Position numbers and translations under genes: made by a program. Positions 25,855 to 40,400 of a DNA stretch of 64,000 bases are shown here, piece by piece. Origin of the DNA: Mytilus edulis (lineage: Eukaryota; Mollusca; Bivalvia; Mytilida; Mytilidae); assembly GCF_963676685.1 (NCBI RefSeq), contig NC_092354.1:14700746-14764745 (forward strand), read 5' to 3'. The notes under the pieces were generated by a model. The model did no database searches, was not told the DNA's origin, and saw only the letters and a list, made by a program, of their open reading frames with translations. Position 1 is the stretch's first letter. Each line of letters opens with the position of its first letter.

Positions 25855-27410
25855 AAAAGATATAGAATGTAAAAATTCTACTTCAAAGTATATGAAGATA
25901 CCGATGTCAGAGGTCTTTATAAATTGACAATATCAAACGTTATCACACAACTCAACGAGTGGAAAACAACTGTTTTGATTAAGTACAAGGGTTTGTAAAA
26001 GAAGATTTTGGGTAAAACCTAGTATTTAAGCTAGCTAAACCTCCCACTTGGGTGACAGTTGTCATGGTTCGAGTATATTCAATAAATGAGTGAGCAACCC
26101 ACTGACAAACTTTACATACATATATAATCATAACTGAGATCCAGCATCCAAAACTGTCTACACTGACATCACATTAATACTACGTTTGCAGTATAATTAA
26201 CTAACAATTTCAAACAAATACATAAATAAATGAAACAAAAAACCTATAAAACAAAATTAGTTTATATCAGACGTCAAAAATGTATTTTTTTTAAAGTCGA
26301 CAGAAGGTTGACAAAAACGTCGAGAAAGAGGTTGATAGTACGTTTTCTAATAAGGCAAGTTTCAGCTGTTTACTCTCACAGAGGTGTACTGAAAGATATT
26401 CTAGTCGTATACACTGCAATTTGAATATTCAAAATGATTCATTGTATCATTTGTATGATGTTGAATTACAAAGAGCAAATTATTAAAGTTGATGTGTATT
26501 CGAAACTTATAATAAGCAATTAAATGATGTTGATATCATTATCAAACCGTTATTCGTTTCCTATAGTAATTGTAGTAAACTATTAATAATTTCCAAATAG
26601 GCGACAATGATAGCCTTTTTTAAGATACAGACTTTAGAAAGTAGAGTTTTTGCTAGAATTAGAAATGATTAAGGAAACTTATTCGGACAGTATTCTTTGG
26701 GTCCCGTTGCTTTTCATATCGTACTTGTACTTATTATCCTTGTCTTTCTATTTTGCAGTTAAAACATGCGTATCATCTGAACGTTGAAAGGACATCTCCG
26801 TTCCGTGATTGCTAAGGAAAATATACTGTTTTGTATTTCGTATAATGCAAAGTGTACGAAGAAGTCTAAAGAGTTAAAAAAAATAACGGGTGCATATTTC
26901 GACATGATTAGACATTCTCTTAAATCTGGATACCATGTTTTCATCATAAATATGACAGCGTCAATAGTAATTAAAGGTTTGTTAGCGAAAAATATCAAAG
27001 GAACATTCATAAACCAAAAAGGACATGGCTACAAAAGAAAAAGACAAGCAGACAAACAATAGTACACACAACACTACAAAGAAAACTAAAGACTAAGCAA
27101 CACGAACTCCGCCAAAAACTGAAACATAAATGTCCTATTTATTTGTGCTTTGGTAAGTTTAATGCAGTGGATACTACTTGCTTATGTTATTTTTATTATT
27201 TTAACTCATTCGCTATGAAACGTATCAGGTCATTTAAAAAATATCGTGTCGTGAACTGTGGAATTGATATAAAACGAGTCTGTATATTAATGAACCGGTA
27301 CGGATAGTTATTGATTACAGTTCCAGAAGCATCATCCATTTATACTATTTTCTAAACTCCTACAGTCAAAATTGACTTGCAATTTTATTAAATGCACTAC
27401 CATTGCAAGG
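25855..27410. other. sequence present only in segmental copy 2
   Basis: No match in copy 1. Contains a stretch at 25910-26100 that looks like a degenerate dispersed repeat (AACTGTTTTGATTAAGTACA and CCTCCCACTTGG landmarks) and an unrecognised plus frame at 26784-27062. No target duplication or terminal repeat was found. Confidence 0.4.
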
Positions 27411-27749
27411 GTATTATAGCTGTTAGTGACAGTATTTCGAATAATGATTAGACGTTCAAGTGGTAAAAGGCAATCCAATTTCAATGTTTACGTTTTTAGG
27501 GTTGAACATTCCATACTTAATATATTGTAGCACAAGATGTCTGATTAAACAATCGATATTTCACAAAAATGCACAATTGAACTTTGAAATTTATCCACAT
27601 GTAGATGTAACTACACAGAATTGTCTACAGTAACATATAAGACAAGTTAGAATTTTTATCAAGTATAGCTAAATTCGTTCGGAGTTATGATAAAAGGCAA
27701 TATAATTTCAATATTTACGTTTTTAGGGTGGAACATTCAATACTTAAAT

Positions 27750-28075
27750 AAACTCATCATACATTCCAGGACTAAATTTTATTCATACGCCAGACGCGCG
27801 TTTCGTCTACGAAAGACTCATCAGTGACGCTCGAATCCAAAAAAGTTGAAAAAAAGCCAAATATACGAAGTTGAAGAGCATTGAGATCCAAAATTCCTAA
27901 AAGTGTTGCCAAATACAGCTAAGGTAATCTATGCCTGAGGTAGAAAAGTCTTAGTATTTCTAAAAATTCAATATTTTGTAAACAGTTAATTTATAAATAT
28001 AACAATATCAATGATAATTCATGTCAGCATAAAAAGTGCTGACTACCGGGCTTGCGACACCCTCGGGGAAATAAA
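27750..28075 (+). repeat. dispersed repeat family E, single copy
   Basis: Runs from AACTCATCATACATTCCAGG through CGCCAGACGCGCGTTTCGTC and GACTCATCAGTGACGCTCGA to CACCCTCGGGGAAATAAAT. I recognise it from memory as a common bivalve repeat that can also occur in tandem. It separates the otherwise contiguous phrases ACTTAA and TATATTGTAGCACTAGAT of the duplicated segment, so the insertion is recent relative to the duplication. Confidence 0.75.
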
Positions 28076-30524
28076 TCTATATATTGTAGCACTAGATAAG
28101 AAAACTTTATATTTTTGTCTGATGAATAAACCAACATTTCTAAAGAATGCACAATTGAACTTTGAAATGATAAGTATATTTTCTAATCGTTCATTTATGA
28201 ATAACGACACAAACTTAATTAATAACTTACCTTTACCAAGTGGTTTACTTTCACCCTCAATGTCTGTAGTTACCTTTTTCTTATCTACAATGGTTATATT
28301 AAATGTACATTTTATGGTAACCTCGTATTTAGTTCAAAATCAATATAATTTAAAAGATCGTTTTTATATATCTCCTTATTTAAAGTGTCTCTTATCTGTT
28401 CACATTTAGATGTAACTATAAAAGATCGTCTACAGTGAAATCATGTTTTAAGACAGGTTATGATTTTAGCCAATTTCTTTTGGAATCATTAACAAATTAG
28501 TTCATTTTAAAAGCACAGCTGTAAAACTTGTTAAATATACTTCATTGACTTATAATATAGATTTAGAGTGGATATCACGGTTTTCCCTAATTTCGGTCAA
28601 TTTTCACAGTCCTTGAACAGTTTAATCGTATCAAACGCATCTATCCCATTGAATTAGAGATATAGGATACTATAGATACAGTTAAGTCGGCCTCATATCT
28701 TGACTTACATCTAGAAATTGACAATGATTCTTTTGGTGTGCTCATCTTTGACAATATAATGGAATTCTATGTAACTGTCATACAAGCGAGAGGTTTAGCT
28801 AGCTGTAAAATCAGGTTTATTCACAAGTCATTTTCAGTGGTTGTTGTTTGTTGATGTGGTTCATTAGTGTTTCTCGTTTCATGTTTTGCATAAAGATAAG
28901 ACTGATGGTTTTCCTGTTTGAATGGTTTTACACCATAGGGTGCAAATTTCAAATAGGGATACAGCAGTCAGTCAATATTTTGTAGTAATTTTACTCTCTT
29001 TAAAAAATATTTCACCTAAGGAAAACAAAAAGGTAAATAGAAGAATCTCTGTTGGAACCTCACGTCAAAAAACCCTAAATTTGCGATGAAGGTTTTCATT
29101 TACGACGTTTTAAAACTGAAAATAACACAAATTTTCCCTCACTGGTTGAAGCTTGTTAAATAACGGTATCTGCTCTTATTTATTTAACTTATATTCTTAT
29201 ATGTAAAGCTGTTAATAAACCAACCCATTTACTTTGATACGACTTATCGTAAATGCAAAATTTCAGCTATCGAAACAGAGGAATGAATACCCTTACCGTT
29301 CCTTGAACTATTTATAGAAAAGTAAACATAGAACGAAAATTTACAGACAAATGCAGAAATAAACCGGAAATCGAACTTTGTAAATATCTCGTGTAAAAGT
29401 GTGGAAGAAAGTAGGAAAATATTTATATTAACTCTATGTTTTTTTTTAGGGTTTTTAGGTTTTTAGGCAAAGAAGATATATATTATTTCTAAAATAACCG
29501 GGAATCCATACTTTTCCTCATTAAAGAATATGTTCGTCATAAAATGTTGTCGGATATGTGTTGAACTGTTTAGAATTAGCTTGGCGCAATCCTGGTTAAG
29601 ATATTATGTTTCGAGAAAGAAAGGTAAACAGAAATAGCCATAAACTCACAACGTTCAAAAGACACAAACACATAAAATGTGTTTCTCGATTGATTAAGAT
29701 CAATGAAACCGGCGCTTCGTATAATAAAAAATATAGAAGTTGCTTACTGTTTCACAATTTTGATATAGTTGTTTAAAAAAAATTAAAGTAATATTGTGTT
29801 TTAATGTCATCGTCAAACACGAACAAAAACGTATTATATTACTCTTTACGTTTAATTAATTTGATTCTATCGATAGATTTTATGGTGTGTTGTGTGATTA
29901 AGATAATGGGTTAATTCCATTTGCAGGTAGTTCTATTTGAGGCACTGTGTGGGATAATAGATAATAAGTAAGCTTCATTTAGAGTTTCATAGTATTCATA
30001 TAAGGACAAAACATTAGCTTTATTGAGATTTTAACTGATAATATATTTAACCAAATGTACTGTGTTATGTAATTCAACTGACGGAAAGAATGTAAGACAC
30101 AAATGTTAAACCTAAACGTTTAGAAATGAAAAAAAGTACATGTATTATCAAAATAGAATAATATATGTAAAATTTTGAAAAAGTGAAATTTGATTCCAAA
30201 GTCATGACAAAAAAGAAGATATAGATGAAAAGCACACAAATATGATTAAAATTCAAGAAACCATAAACAACAAAAGATCAAATCGATATAATTAGCTATG
30301 CATACATATTATGTAAATTCTGGGAACAGTACATATAACAATGCATATTGTCCTTGTTAATTGTCAAAAAACGGTTATTTAGTCGTTTTATTATTTTCTT
30401 GTTGGTAATGAGCAGTTAAGGGCACTTTGATTCAGAATCAAAGAATTGATAAGATATTATTTGTACTTAAAATATTATAAAATTATCAAAAGACTATTAA
30501 ATAAATATATTATAAACACCGTTG

Positions 30525-30705
30525 GTTTTCCCGTTTGAATGGTTTTACACTAGTAATTTTGGGGCCCTTTATAGCTTGTTGTTCGGTGTGAGCCAAGGCT
30601 CCGTGTTGAAGGCCGTACATTGACCTATAATGGTTTACTTTTATAAATTGTTTTTTGGATTGAGAGTTGTCTCATTGGCACTCACACCACATCTTCCTAT
30701 ATCTA
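30525..30705 (-). repeat. dispersed repeat family D, fragment
   Basis: Contains TTTTCCCGTTTGAATGGTTT, GTTGAAGGCCGTACATTGAC and GAGAGTTGTCTCATTGGCA, the inverse of the family D opening. Confidence 0.7.
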
Positions 30706-32624
30706 TTTCCTGAAATTTGATTTGGAAATTAGTTTTCACAAGATAATTCATTGAAAGAATATTATGTTTCGAAACATTTGATAATGATTATGACAAATAA
30801 ATATCACCAATTGCAAATTGCTGGTAAACATTTGATACTTCTGATGCCTGAATTTATCATTGAAGCACATACGGATAACCACTTAACTTTCAAACTAGCT
30901 AACTGAAAGCAGAAAACCTTCCAGTAAGTACACAAAATTAAAAGAACGTCTGTAAAGAGCAAATCAGAACTATTGCACATAAGTAAAAAACATCATGCAA
31001 GACACACAACTTTATTTCTCCTTTAAATGAGTGTAAATTACTGTATTACAAATATACTGTTATGTTTTCATGTCATATGTTAGAATGATATATAGAGTAT
31101 TTAGAACTTTAAATATATCAAAGACATATGCAGTGAGGTGAGACTTTGTTTCTTAAGACCTAAGGAATTGACTGAGGCATTAAGATATTGTCATTCCTTA
31201 ATGCCTACCGTTCCATTTGTAAACCTTCTTTGTGATTGTGTTGTTTGTTTTAATACGCAGTCACGTCTGATTGAAATGAAACTTTAAAAACAATTCTTGA
31301 ATAGATTGATTTGCCTTCTGAATATTAAAGAATCCTTGCAATGACAGTTTTGTTGTTGTTTTCAATCTAGGAAACATTTGTATTCCTTTTGAACATTTTT
31401 CTATTAACTTTCGTTTAATAATTATTTTTGTATTCATCATTTACAGTCTATGTGTGAAATTGAAATCAAGGATTTCAGAATTCTGAAATATGTCTACATG
31501 TAATAATGCTATACCGTGAGGTGTGTTTGTTGGTCTCATAAACTCACTGTTAACCAACTACGTATTACAGGAGTATAATTTTCACACTGCATTGGTTTGT
31601 TGTCCCGAATATAAATGAAATCATTGCCACTGGATTTGATGTAAGCGACATTCAATTTGTTAATCCATCTTATTTAAAAGTAAAATGGCACACTGTTTTG
31701 ATTTGACCATCCAACTAATATCAACATACAAACACACTTATTGCTGGTAAAGATTATGTATATACATCAGCATGCGTGAATGCATCATCATACATGAATG
31801 CAATATGTAGTGAGCTGTTGTTTTACATTCAGATAAGAAAGGTGAAGAAGTGCAGTAATTGAATCATAATATATTCTAAAGTGTCAGAGTTGTTTGTAGT
31901 ATGTTTAATATTTTAATGAAAGTATGTCTTTAAAATGTTGACAACATACAACAGTGAAAACCTATAAATTTATCTTTGAAAAAAAAAATTATCAATATTT
32001 GCAGTTTTCTTTAGGAGTAAACCTATCCTTTAGAGTAGTTTTAACAAGTTAGTTTAATAATGTTATGTAGGAAATATATATTGTGCATGTAGTGAAACGT
32101 CCACTTTTTCTTGATTTTAGAAATATGTATCCACAACTACAAGCTATTGGTTACAAGTTCTGTTTAGAAATAACTGCAAATTTGATATTTTTTAGCTCTT
32201 TGTCTCTAACACAGTGCCTTACTAATGGCAATGTTCTTGATTTGGATAAACTTGAGGAGTCTCTGAGTGTAACAAAAATGTTTGCATATGTTTGGTGTTG
32301 TCAACTTCTTGGTTGAGATGTGGACACTGCCAAAAATAGTAATAAACATGAACAAATTTATAAAAAATATATGAATTTAAGACAACATATTGCAAAAATC
32401 AGCAAGTGGTTTGGGGAAAGAAAACTTAGCAAATTTCTCCATGGCAAGGTTTTGCAATATCCAAAAAAGCAACAACACAGAGTCTCTGAAACATAAATCT
32501 TTTAAATCAGAATTGACAAGACAAATCAACAGATGTAACTCCTTAATGAAACAAAACATTCTACTACAGAAATCTTACTAAAACAATATGTTCAGTATGG
32601 AAAGAAAATTTATTGCTTTAAATA

Positions 32625-32830
32625 AAATTGAGAATGGTAATGGGGAATGTGTCAAAGAGACAACAATCCGACCACAAAACAGACAACAACAGAAGGTCAC
32701 CAATAGTTCGTCAATGCAGCGAGAAACACCCGCACCAGGCGGCGTCCTTCAGCTGTTCCCTAAACAAATATATATATACTAGTTCAGTGATAATGTACGT
32801 CACACTAAACTCTAAAGCATAGTTTAGTAA
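32625..32830 (+). repeat. dispersed repeat family B, fragment
   Basis: Contains ATTGAGAATGGTAATGGGGA, CAAAGAGACAACAATCCGAC, GCGTCCTTCAGCTG and CACACTAAACTCTAAAGCA. Frames across it (32588-32822) are repeat-derived, not genes. Confidence 0.75.
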
Positions 32831-33787
32831 ACTGATCAAACGCAGAATGAATTTAAATTACTTAAGTAAAACAACATACTGAAGAAGGGGTTTTCAATAA
32901 TTATTTCTGTTTATATTTGTAAATGTTGCCAGATTAATGATTGAATGTTGGTTTTTTTTTGTTTCTCTGAACATTATGGATATAATCAACATATTACAAA
33001 GATAAGAAAGTATTAACGTATTATTTAGTCTAACATGTCTAATGCTTATATTCTGCCATTGTTGTTTTATTGTCGCAATATATGTAGTAGTTGTTATGAA
33101 AGTGGAATAAATAAACGTAATTAAAGTTATTTCAAAAATCTGCTAGGGTTATAGTAGAAGCTAACATAATGAAATCCTCCAGTTTATTTATTTAAACTGG
33201 TTAAACGTGAAAAACACCTAAAGCATTATCAAAAGGCAATACTTGTATTTAAATCGTTAGATATAGTTGCTAACTATTTACAAGAATTAAACATTTCATT
33301 TTACTACTAATCAAAATTCTATTGTATGTTCAACTAATGAAAAACAGTTAAACCTTCCAAAACTAACAACACTTTTTTTTAAGAAAGAATTTTCATAATC
33401 TGGTTCTCAGATAGATCTTACCAAATCAAATTAAGAGGATTAATACACTTGTATCTTTAAAAACACAATGTTACAAATTTTTCATAAATTATGCAAATCA
33501 ATATGCTTTTTTATAACATCTGTATGGAATTGTATATTGTGTATAATATATCATTATACTATCTCATGTACTTTATAAATATTATTATTTTGAGGACTCT
33601 CAGGAAAAGTACAATGTAGTTTTAACTAGTGGTAATATCTTCTTGAAATAAAGATTATTTATTTAAGTTTTTCATTATTTTGTGTATAAAATCACATCTT
33701 TGATTGATAAAAATCTATATTTCATAAAGCCATATGTGAAGAATGATGACAGCTTAAAGGGTCGTAAAGCGATTTTCGACGGATCTA

Positions 33788-33799
33788 CACTACACGAAA
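33788..33799 (+). repeat. CACTA element left terminal inverted repeat
   Basis: CACTACACGAAA, preceded by CTA at 33785-33787. Confidence 0.8.
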
Positions 33800-34068
33800 A
33801 GGCAGATTTACAACAATTTGGGCAATCATGTAAATGTTTGACAAATGTAACTACTATTCTGCCAGATATATTTGCGGACCTACTAATGTATATGTAAATG
33901 CATTATTCCTTTGGCATTATTTTGGACATTCTCAAAGATATGCTAAAGATAATTATTTTATTTCCATATCTTTATTCATATTCTAAAGATATGTTAAGAT
34001 AGGCCTTATATTTGCATGCACTTTCCGGGATAGGAGATGTATGCAAAGTTTAAAATTTACATAAATGT

Positions 34069-34868
34069 TTTACAGAGGTGTGGGCAGTTTTGAGAGACCG
34101 CGGTTTATAAAACATTTACAACGAATGTAAATGCTGTCAAATGTTTATGTTATATTTGCAAACGTTTTTCGATATCGTTCATGCATGTAAAGAAATGTAT
34201 TTTATTTACTAATACTTTCCAGTATTATAGTTATTTTGATAAATATCGATATTTGCAACATATCTTTACAGACGTATGCAAAGTTTTGAGAGACCGCGGT
34301 TTATAAAACATTTACAACCAATGTAAATGCTGTCAACTGTTTGTGTTATATTTGCAAACGTTTTTCGATATCGTTCATGCATGTAAAGAAATGTATTTTA
34401 TTTACTAATACTTTCCAGTATTATAGTTATTTTGATAAATATCGATATTTGCAACATATCTTTACAGACGTATGCAAAGTTTTGAGAGACCGCGGTTTAT
34501 AAAACATTTACAACCAATGTAAATGCTGTCAACTGTTTGTGTTATATTTGAAAACGTTTGTCGATATCGTTTATGTATGTACAGGAGTGCATTTTATTTA
34601 CTAATACTTTCCAGTATTATAGTTATTTTGATAAATATCGATATTTGCAACATATCTTTACAGACGTATGCAAAGTTTTGAGAGACCGCGGTTTATAAAA
34701 CATTTACAACCAATGTAAATGCTGTCAAATGTTTATGTTATATTTGAAAACGTTTGTCGATATCGTTTATGTAAATGTATGTACAGGAGTGCATTTTATT
34801 TACTTATACTTTCCATTATCATAAATATTTTGATAAATATCGATATTTGCAACATATCTTGACGTGTT
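34069..34868 (+). repeat. four ~196-bp subterminal tandem repeats
   Basis: Copies begin near 34075, 34271, 34467 and 34663 (exact 196-bp spacing), each opening with ...GTTTTGAGAGACCGCGGTTT and ending CAACATATCTT. The later copies carry small differences. Subterminal repeats are where CACTA transposases bind in characterised elements, so amplification here might affect mobility (inference). Confidence 0.85.
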
Positions 34869-37800
34869 TTATAAATTGACCATAAACCCACTTATTTATG
34901 GTATGGTATCAATATTTCTGACCTGACACTACGTACTTTTTATTGCTTAATTCATTAGAATTTAATATGCAATGTTTCGGGTTCTTTCGGGAATAATCCC
35001 AGGTAAACCCTCATCAGAGGTCGACCTTTATATATTTATTTCGTATCTAGTATCATAGATAGATGTGTGTCTGTTTCATAACAGTTTTTTTCAAATTTAC
35101 TACACGTGCATATAGGTCTCCGTTGTAGCTAGTCTTTTGACAGACTAAAGAAACTGACCAAGTAGATCAGCACCTTTGATTAATTATTCATATATATAAT
35201 GAAAAGACTTATTGTCTTTATCACGTGATCTAATGTATCATAAATCTACACGAGATCTAATAGAGATAGTAGTTATCAGTGCTATACTGTGGAATTCAAC
35301 AGCAGACTGTCGTGTATGTTTTAACACCTATTTGATAATATACAAATGTCTCCATGTTTAACAATTGAAGAGGTGTGTGTAGATACCATGTCGGGTCTAT
35401 ACATGAATGTAACAGGAACCATTCGGTTTTCCTTGAACGTGATCGCTTGAAAGTAAACGGCATCACGTCTTTTTACATCTGTTTCACAGATTGTATACTA
35501 AAGCCTCCCGTGGTGGGGTATTGTGAATCAATGTCTTTGGCTTAATGATTAAATATCATGTCGCCAATACTCTTATTTATTTTTTAAACCACTATCTGGT
35601 TTAGATTTAGATAGTTTTTTTATTTAGTTTTTTTGGCAATCGGATCTTTCCGAATTATATACCAAAATTTTGTTAATACCGTATAAGGATATTCAAACAT
35701 ATTTCAGTCATTTGTTTACTATTCTTTGCAAGTTGCTCTATGCATCTATGCTAACTTAGTCTAACTGTTTCGTTAGGGTGAAATGTGCAAGACATGTATA
35801 CTTTAGACCGTTTATATACGCTTTTTTCATTAGTACATGTTGCTATTGTTTCTAAGAATTTTCGTACCTTCCAAAGGAATGAAAACAGTGTACTATTTCA
35901 AATAGTTGTTCACTTTGTTCACTTTCTTCATTAAATATATTAAATCCATCACTTCTCATTCTTAAGTGAAATTTAATATTGTTTTTATAGCATATTTCTC
36001 TGTTTTATGTCTATAATTATGGTCAAAAAGAGCAATATCAGATATTTCCAGGGAGGCAACTCTGCCCATTGAAACGCCAACGATCTGTTGCTAGTATAAT
36101 AGTATAACTTTCGTTGTTCATTGACAATCATATTTATTTGTTATTAGTTTCTATGTAACCTTAAACGGCTTGACATACTAATTAGTATCGATATTAGTTG
36201 CTTAACGTCCTGTTGCCAATATTTCATGTATGTTTAGGACTATGATATAGTAATGACAAGGTTGTTTGCTAGTATAATAGTATAACTTCCATAGTTCATT
36301 GACAATCATATTTGTTTTAGTCAGTTTCCATGCTACCTTCTATGGTTTGACATGATACAGCGATGAATAATTATTGTTGACTGCTAAACATCCAGTGGCA
36401 AATATTTCATGTATGTTTAGGACTATATAAGATATAGTATAATGACATAAGGTTGTTTGCTAGTATAATAGTATAACTTCCATAGTTCATTGACAATCAT
36501 ATTTGTTTTTAGTCAGTTTCCATGCTACCTTGTCAGGTTTGACATGATACAGCGATGAATTATTGGCTGTTTGTTGATTAACATCCAATGGCAAGTATTT
36601 CATGTATGTTTTGGACTATGATATAGTAATGACAAAGGGTTGTTTGCAAGTATAATAGTATAACTTCTATAGTTCATTTACAATCATATTTGTTTTAGTT
36701 AGTATCCATGCTACCTTGTTAGGTTTGACATGATACAGCAATGAATTATTGATTGTTGGTTGCTTACATCCAGTGGCAAATATTTCATGTATGTTTAGGA
36801 CTAGGATATAGTAGTGCCATAAGGTTGTTTGCTAGTATAATAGTATAACTTCCATAGTTCATTGACAATCATATTTGTTTTAGTCAGTTTCCATGCTACC
36901 TTGTAAGGTTTGACATGATACAGCGATGAACTATTGATTGTTGGTTGCTAAACATCCAGTGGCAAATATTTCATATATGTTTAGGACTATGATATAGTAA
37001 TGACATAAAGTTGTTTGCTAGTATACTATAGTATAACTTCCATAGTTCATTGACAATCATATTTGTTTTAGTCAGTTTCCATGCTACCTTCTATGGTTTG
37101 ACATGATACAGCGATGCATTATTAATAGTTGGCTGTTTAACATTCAGTGGCAAATATTTCATTTATGTTTAGGACTATGATATAGTAATGACATAAGGTT
37201 GTTTGCTAGTATAATAGTATAACTTCCATAGTTCATTGACAATCATATTTGTTTTAGTCAGTTTTCATTCAACCTTGTTTGGTTTGACATGATACAGCGA
37301 TGAATAATTAATTGTTGGCTGCTAAACATCCAGTGGCAAATATTTCATGTATGTTTAGGACTATATAAGATATAGTATAATGACATAAGGTTGTTTGCTA
37401 GTATAATAGTATAACTTCTATAGTTCATTGACAATCATATTTGTTTTTAGTCAGTTTCCATGCTACCTTGTCAGGTTTGACATGATACAGCGATGAATTA
37501 TTGGCTGTTTGTTGATTAACATCCAATGGCAAGTATTTCATGTATGTTTTGGACTATGATATAGTAATGACAAAGGGTTGTTTGCTTGTATAATAGTATA
37601 ACTTCTATAGTTCATTGACAATCATATTTGTTTTAGTCAGTATCCATGCTACCTTGTAAGGTTTGACATGATACAGCGATGAACTATTGATTGTTGGTTG
37701 CTTACATCCAGTGGCAAATATTTCATGTATGTTTAGGACTAGGATATAGTAGTGCCATAAGGTTGTTTGCTAGTATAATAGTATAACTTCCATAGTTCAT

Positions 37801-39665
37801 TGACAATCATATTTGTTTTAGTCAGTTTCCATGCTACCTTGTAAGGTTTGACATGATACAGCGATGAACTATTGATTGTTGGTTGCTAAACATCCAGTGG
37901 CAAATATTTCCTATATGTTTAGGACTATGATATAGTAATGACATAAAGTTGTTTGCTAGTATACTATAGTATAACTTCCATAGTTCATTGACAATCATAT
38001 TTGTTTTAGTCAGTTTCCATGCTACCTTCTGTGGTTTGACATGATACAGCGATGCATTATTAATAGTTGTCTGTTTAACATTTAGTGGCAAATATTTCAT
38101 GTATGTTTAGGACTATGATATAGTAATGACATAAGGTTGTTTGCTAGTATAATAGTATAACTTCCATAGTTCATTGACAATCATATTTGTTTTAGTCAGT
38201 TTTCATACCACCTTCTTTGGTTTGACATGATACAGCGATGAATAATTAATTGTTGGCTGCTAAACATCCAGTGGCAAATATTTCATGTATGTTTAGGACT
38301 ATATAAGATATAGTATAATGACATAAGGTTGTTTGCTAGTATAATAGTATAACTTCCATAGTTGACATGATACAGTGATGAATTATTGGTTGTTTGTTGC
38401 TTAACATCCAGTGGCAAGTGTTTCATGTATGTTATGGACTATGACATAGTAAAGACATAAGGTTGCTTGCTAGTATAATAGTATAACTTCCATAGTTCAT
38501 TGACAATCATATTTGTTTAGTCAGTTTCCATGCAACCGTGTAAGGTTTGACATGATACAGCGATAAATTATTGATTGTTGGTTGCTTAATATCTAGTAGC
38601 AAATAGTTCATGTATGTTTAGGACTATGATATAGTAATGACATTAGGTTGTTTGCTCGTATAATAGTATAACTTCCATTGTTCACTGACAATCATATTTG
38701 TTTTAGTCAGTTTCCATGCTACCTTGTAAGGTTTGACATGATACAGCGATGAATTATTGGCTGTTTGTTGCTTTATATCCAGTGGCAAATATTTCATGTA
38801 TGTTTAGGACTATGATATAGTAGTGCCATTAGGTTGTTTGCTAGTATAATGGTTTAACTTCCATAGTTTACTGACAATCATAATTGTTTTAGTTTCCATG
38901 CTACCTTATAAGGTTTGATATGATACAGCGATGAATTATTGATTGTTGGTTGCTAAACATCCACTGGCAAGTATTTCATGTATGTTTAGGACTATGATAT
39001 AGTAATGACATAGGGTTGTTTGCTAGTATAATTGTATAACTTCCATAGTTCATTGACAATCATATTTGTTTTAGTCAGTTTCCATGCTACCTTGTCAGGT
39101 TTGACATGATACAGCGATGAATTATTGGCTGTTTGTTGATTAACATCCAGTGGCAAGTATTTCATGTATGTTTAGGACTATGATATAGTAATGACATAGG
39201 GTTGTTTGCTAGTATAATTGTATAACTTCCATAGTTCATTGACAATCATATTTGTTTTAGTCAGTTTTCATGCTACCTTGTACGGTTTGACATGATACAG
39301 CGATGAATTATCTTAATTAGTGGTGACAGGATCATAAATTAAATATCACATTAGTCATTGGTGCATTATATTGTCCTATATTGTGTGACAATATTATTTT
39401 CACCTCGATTATTATCATTTAAATAATTATTAAATAATAAATATGATTCAACATTGTTTATATGTTCTATATATACATTTTATTTTTGTATTATATGATT
39501 TTATTTTATTTTTGTATTCCATGATTTTTATTTTTATTCCAGTTCATTCTGTATACATCGATATAAGTTATTCACCTTTACTTATATATTAGATTTCTAT
39601 TATTTGTATCTCATGGTATATGTAGATTGTATACGATGTACAATATTATAAACATATACAAAGAT
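34868..39665 (-). repeat. unit U, inverted copy (left arm of the foldback)
   Basis: Reverse-oriented copy of the units at 40400-44440 and 44440-49041: tail (34868-36080), satellite (36080-39310), then a truncated head (39310-39665) lacking ~160 bp present in the other copies. The tail's outer end is TTTTATAAATTGACCATAAA and the inverse of it ends the right-hand unit at ~49041. Three five-monomer higher-order repeats are present here against two in each right-hand copy. Confidence 0.8.
36080..39310 (-). repeat. ~186-bp satellite array, about 17 monomers
   Basis: Monomers of 185-191 bp contain GTTTGCTAGTATAATAGTAT, CATTGACAATCATATTTGTT and GACATGATACAGCGATGAA. A variant monomer containing CTATATAAGATATAG recurs at 36423, 37361 and 38299, exactly 938 bp apart, showing a five-monomer higher-order repeat. 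One monomer (at ~38362) carries a 52-bp deletion. The frames of ~62 codons per monomer are periodic and stop at the monomer end; they are not taken as genes. Confidence 0.9.
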
Positions 39666-40400
39666 TTTCAAGGAAAACCTTAGGTTCCTGTTACATTCAT
39701 GTATAGACCCGACATGGTATCTACACACACCTCTTCAATTGTTAAACATGGAGACATTTGTATATTATCAAATAGGTGTTAAAACATACACGACAGTCTG
39801 CTGTTGAATTCCACAGTATAGCACTGATAACTACTATCTCTATTAGATCTCGTGTAGATTTATGATACATTAGATAACGTGAATAAAGACAATAAGTCTT
39901 TTCATTATATATATGAATAATTAATCAAAGGTGCTGATCTACTTGGTCAGTTTCTTTAGTCTGTAAAAAGACTAGCTACAACGTAGACCTATATGCACGT
40001 GTAGTAAATTTGAAAAAAACCTGTTATGAAACAGACACACATCTATCTATGATACTAGATACGAAATAAATATATAAAGGTCGACCTCTGATGAGGGTTT
40101 ACCTGGGATTATTCCCGAAAGAACCCGAAACATTGCATATTAAATTCTAATGAATTAAGCAATAAAAAGTACGTAGTGTCAGGTCAGAAATATTGATACC
40201 ATACCATGAATAAGTGGGTTTATGGTCAATTTATTAAACTATTTGATGAGGGTTTACCTGGGATTATTCCCGAAAGAACCCGAAACATTGCATATTAAAT
40301 TCTAATGAATTAAGCAATACAAAGTACGTAGTGTCAGGTCAGAAATATTGATACCATACCATGAATAAGTGGGTTTATGGTCAATTTATAAAACTATTTG
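39666..40400 (+). repeat. partial unit-U tails at the palindrome centre
   Basis: 39666-40237 repeats the tail of unit U from TTCAAGGAAAACC to GGTCAATTTATTAAACT; 40250-40400 then repeats its last ~150 bp (TGAGGGTTTACCTGGGATTA to TTTATAAAACTATTTGAT) once more. These fragments separate the inverted arms and mark rearrangement junctions. Confidence 0.8.

Larger units (their letters stand above)
24690..28405. repeat. segmental duplication, copy 2 (expanded by insertions)
   Basis: Paralogue of 21395-23110 about twice its length because extra sequence separates the shared blocks: 25300-25720, 25855-27410 (between the CAACAAAACAACT block and the GTAAAAGGCAATC block) and 27750-28075 (family E). It has no MITE at the CCACT site. 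A plus frame at 26784-27062 within the extra sequence is basic and unrecognised. Confidence 0.75.
28410..33784. other. long AT-rich stretch without recognisable genes
   Basis: Only repeat fragments were recognised: family D at 30525-30705 and family B at 32625-32830. Short frames such as 32083-32316 (plus) were examined; they match nothing known and have no convincing exon borders. Confidence 0.45.
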
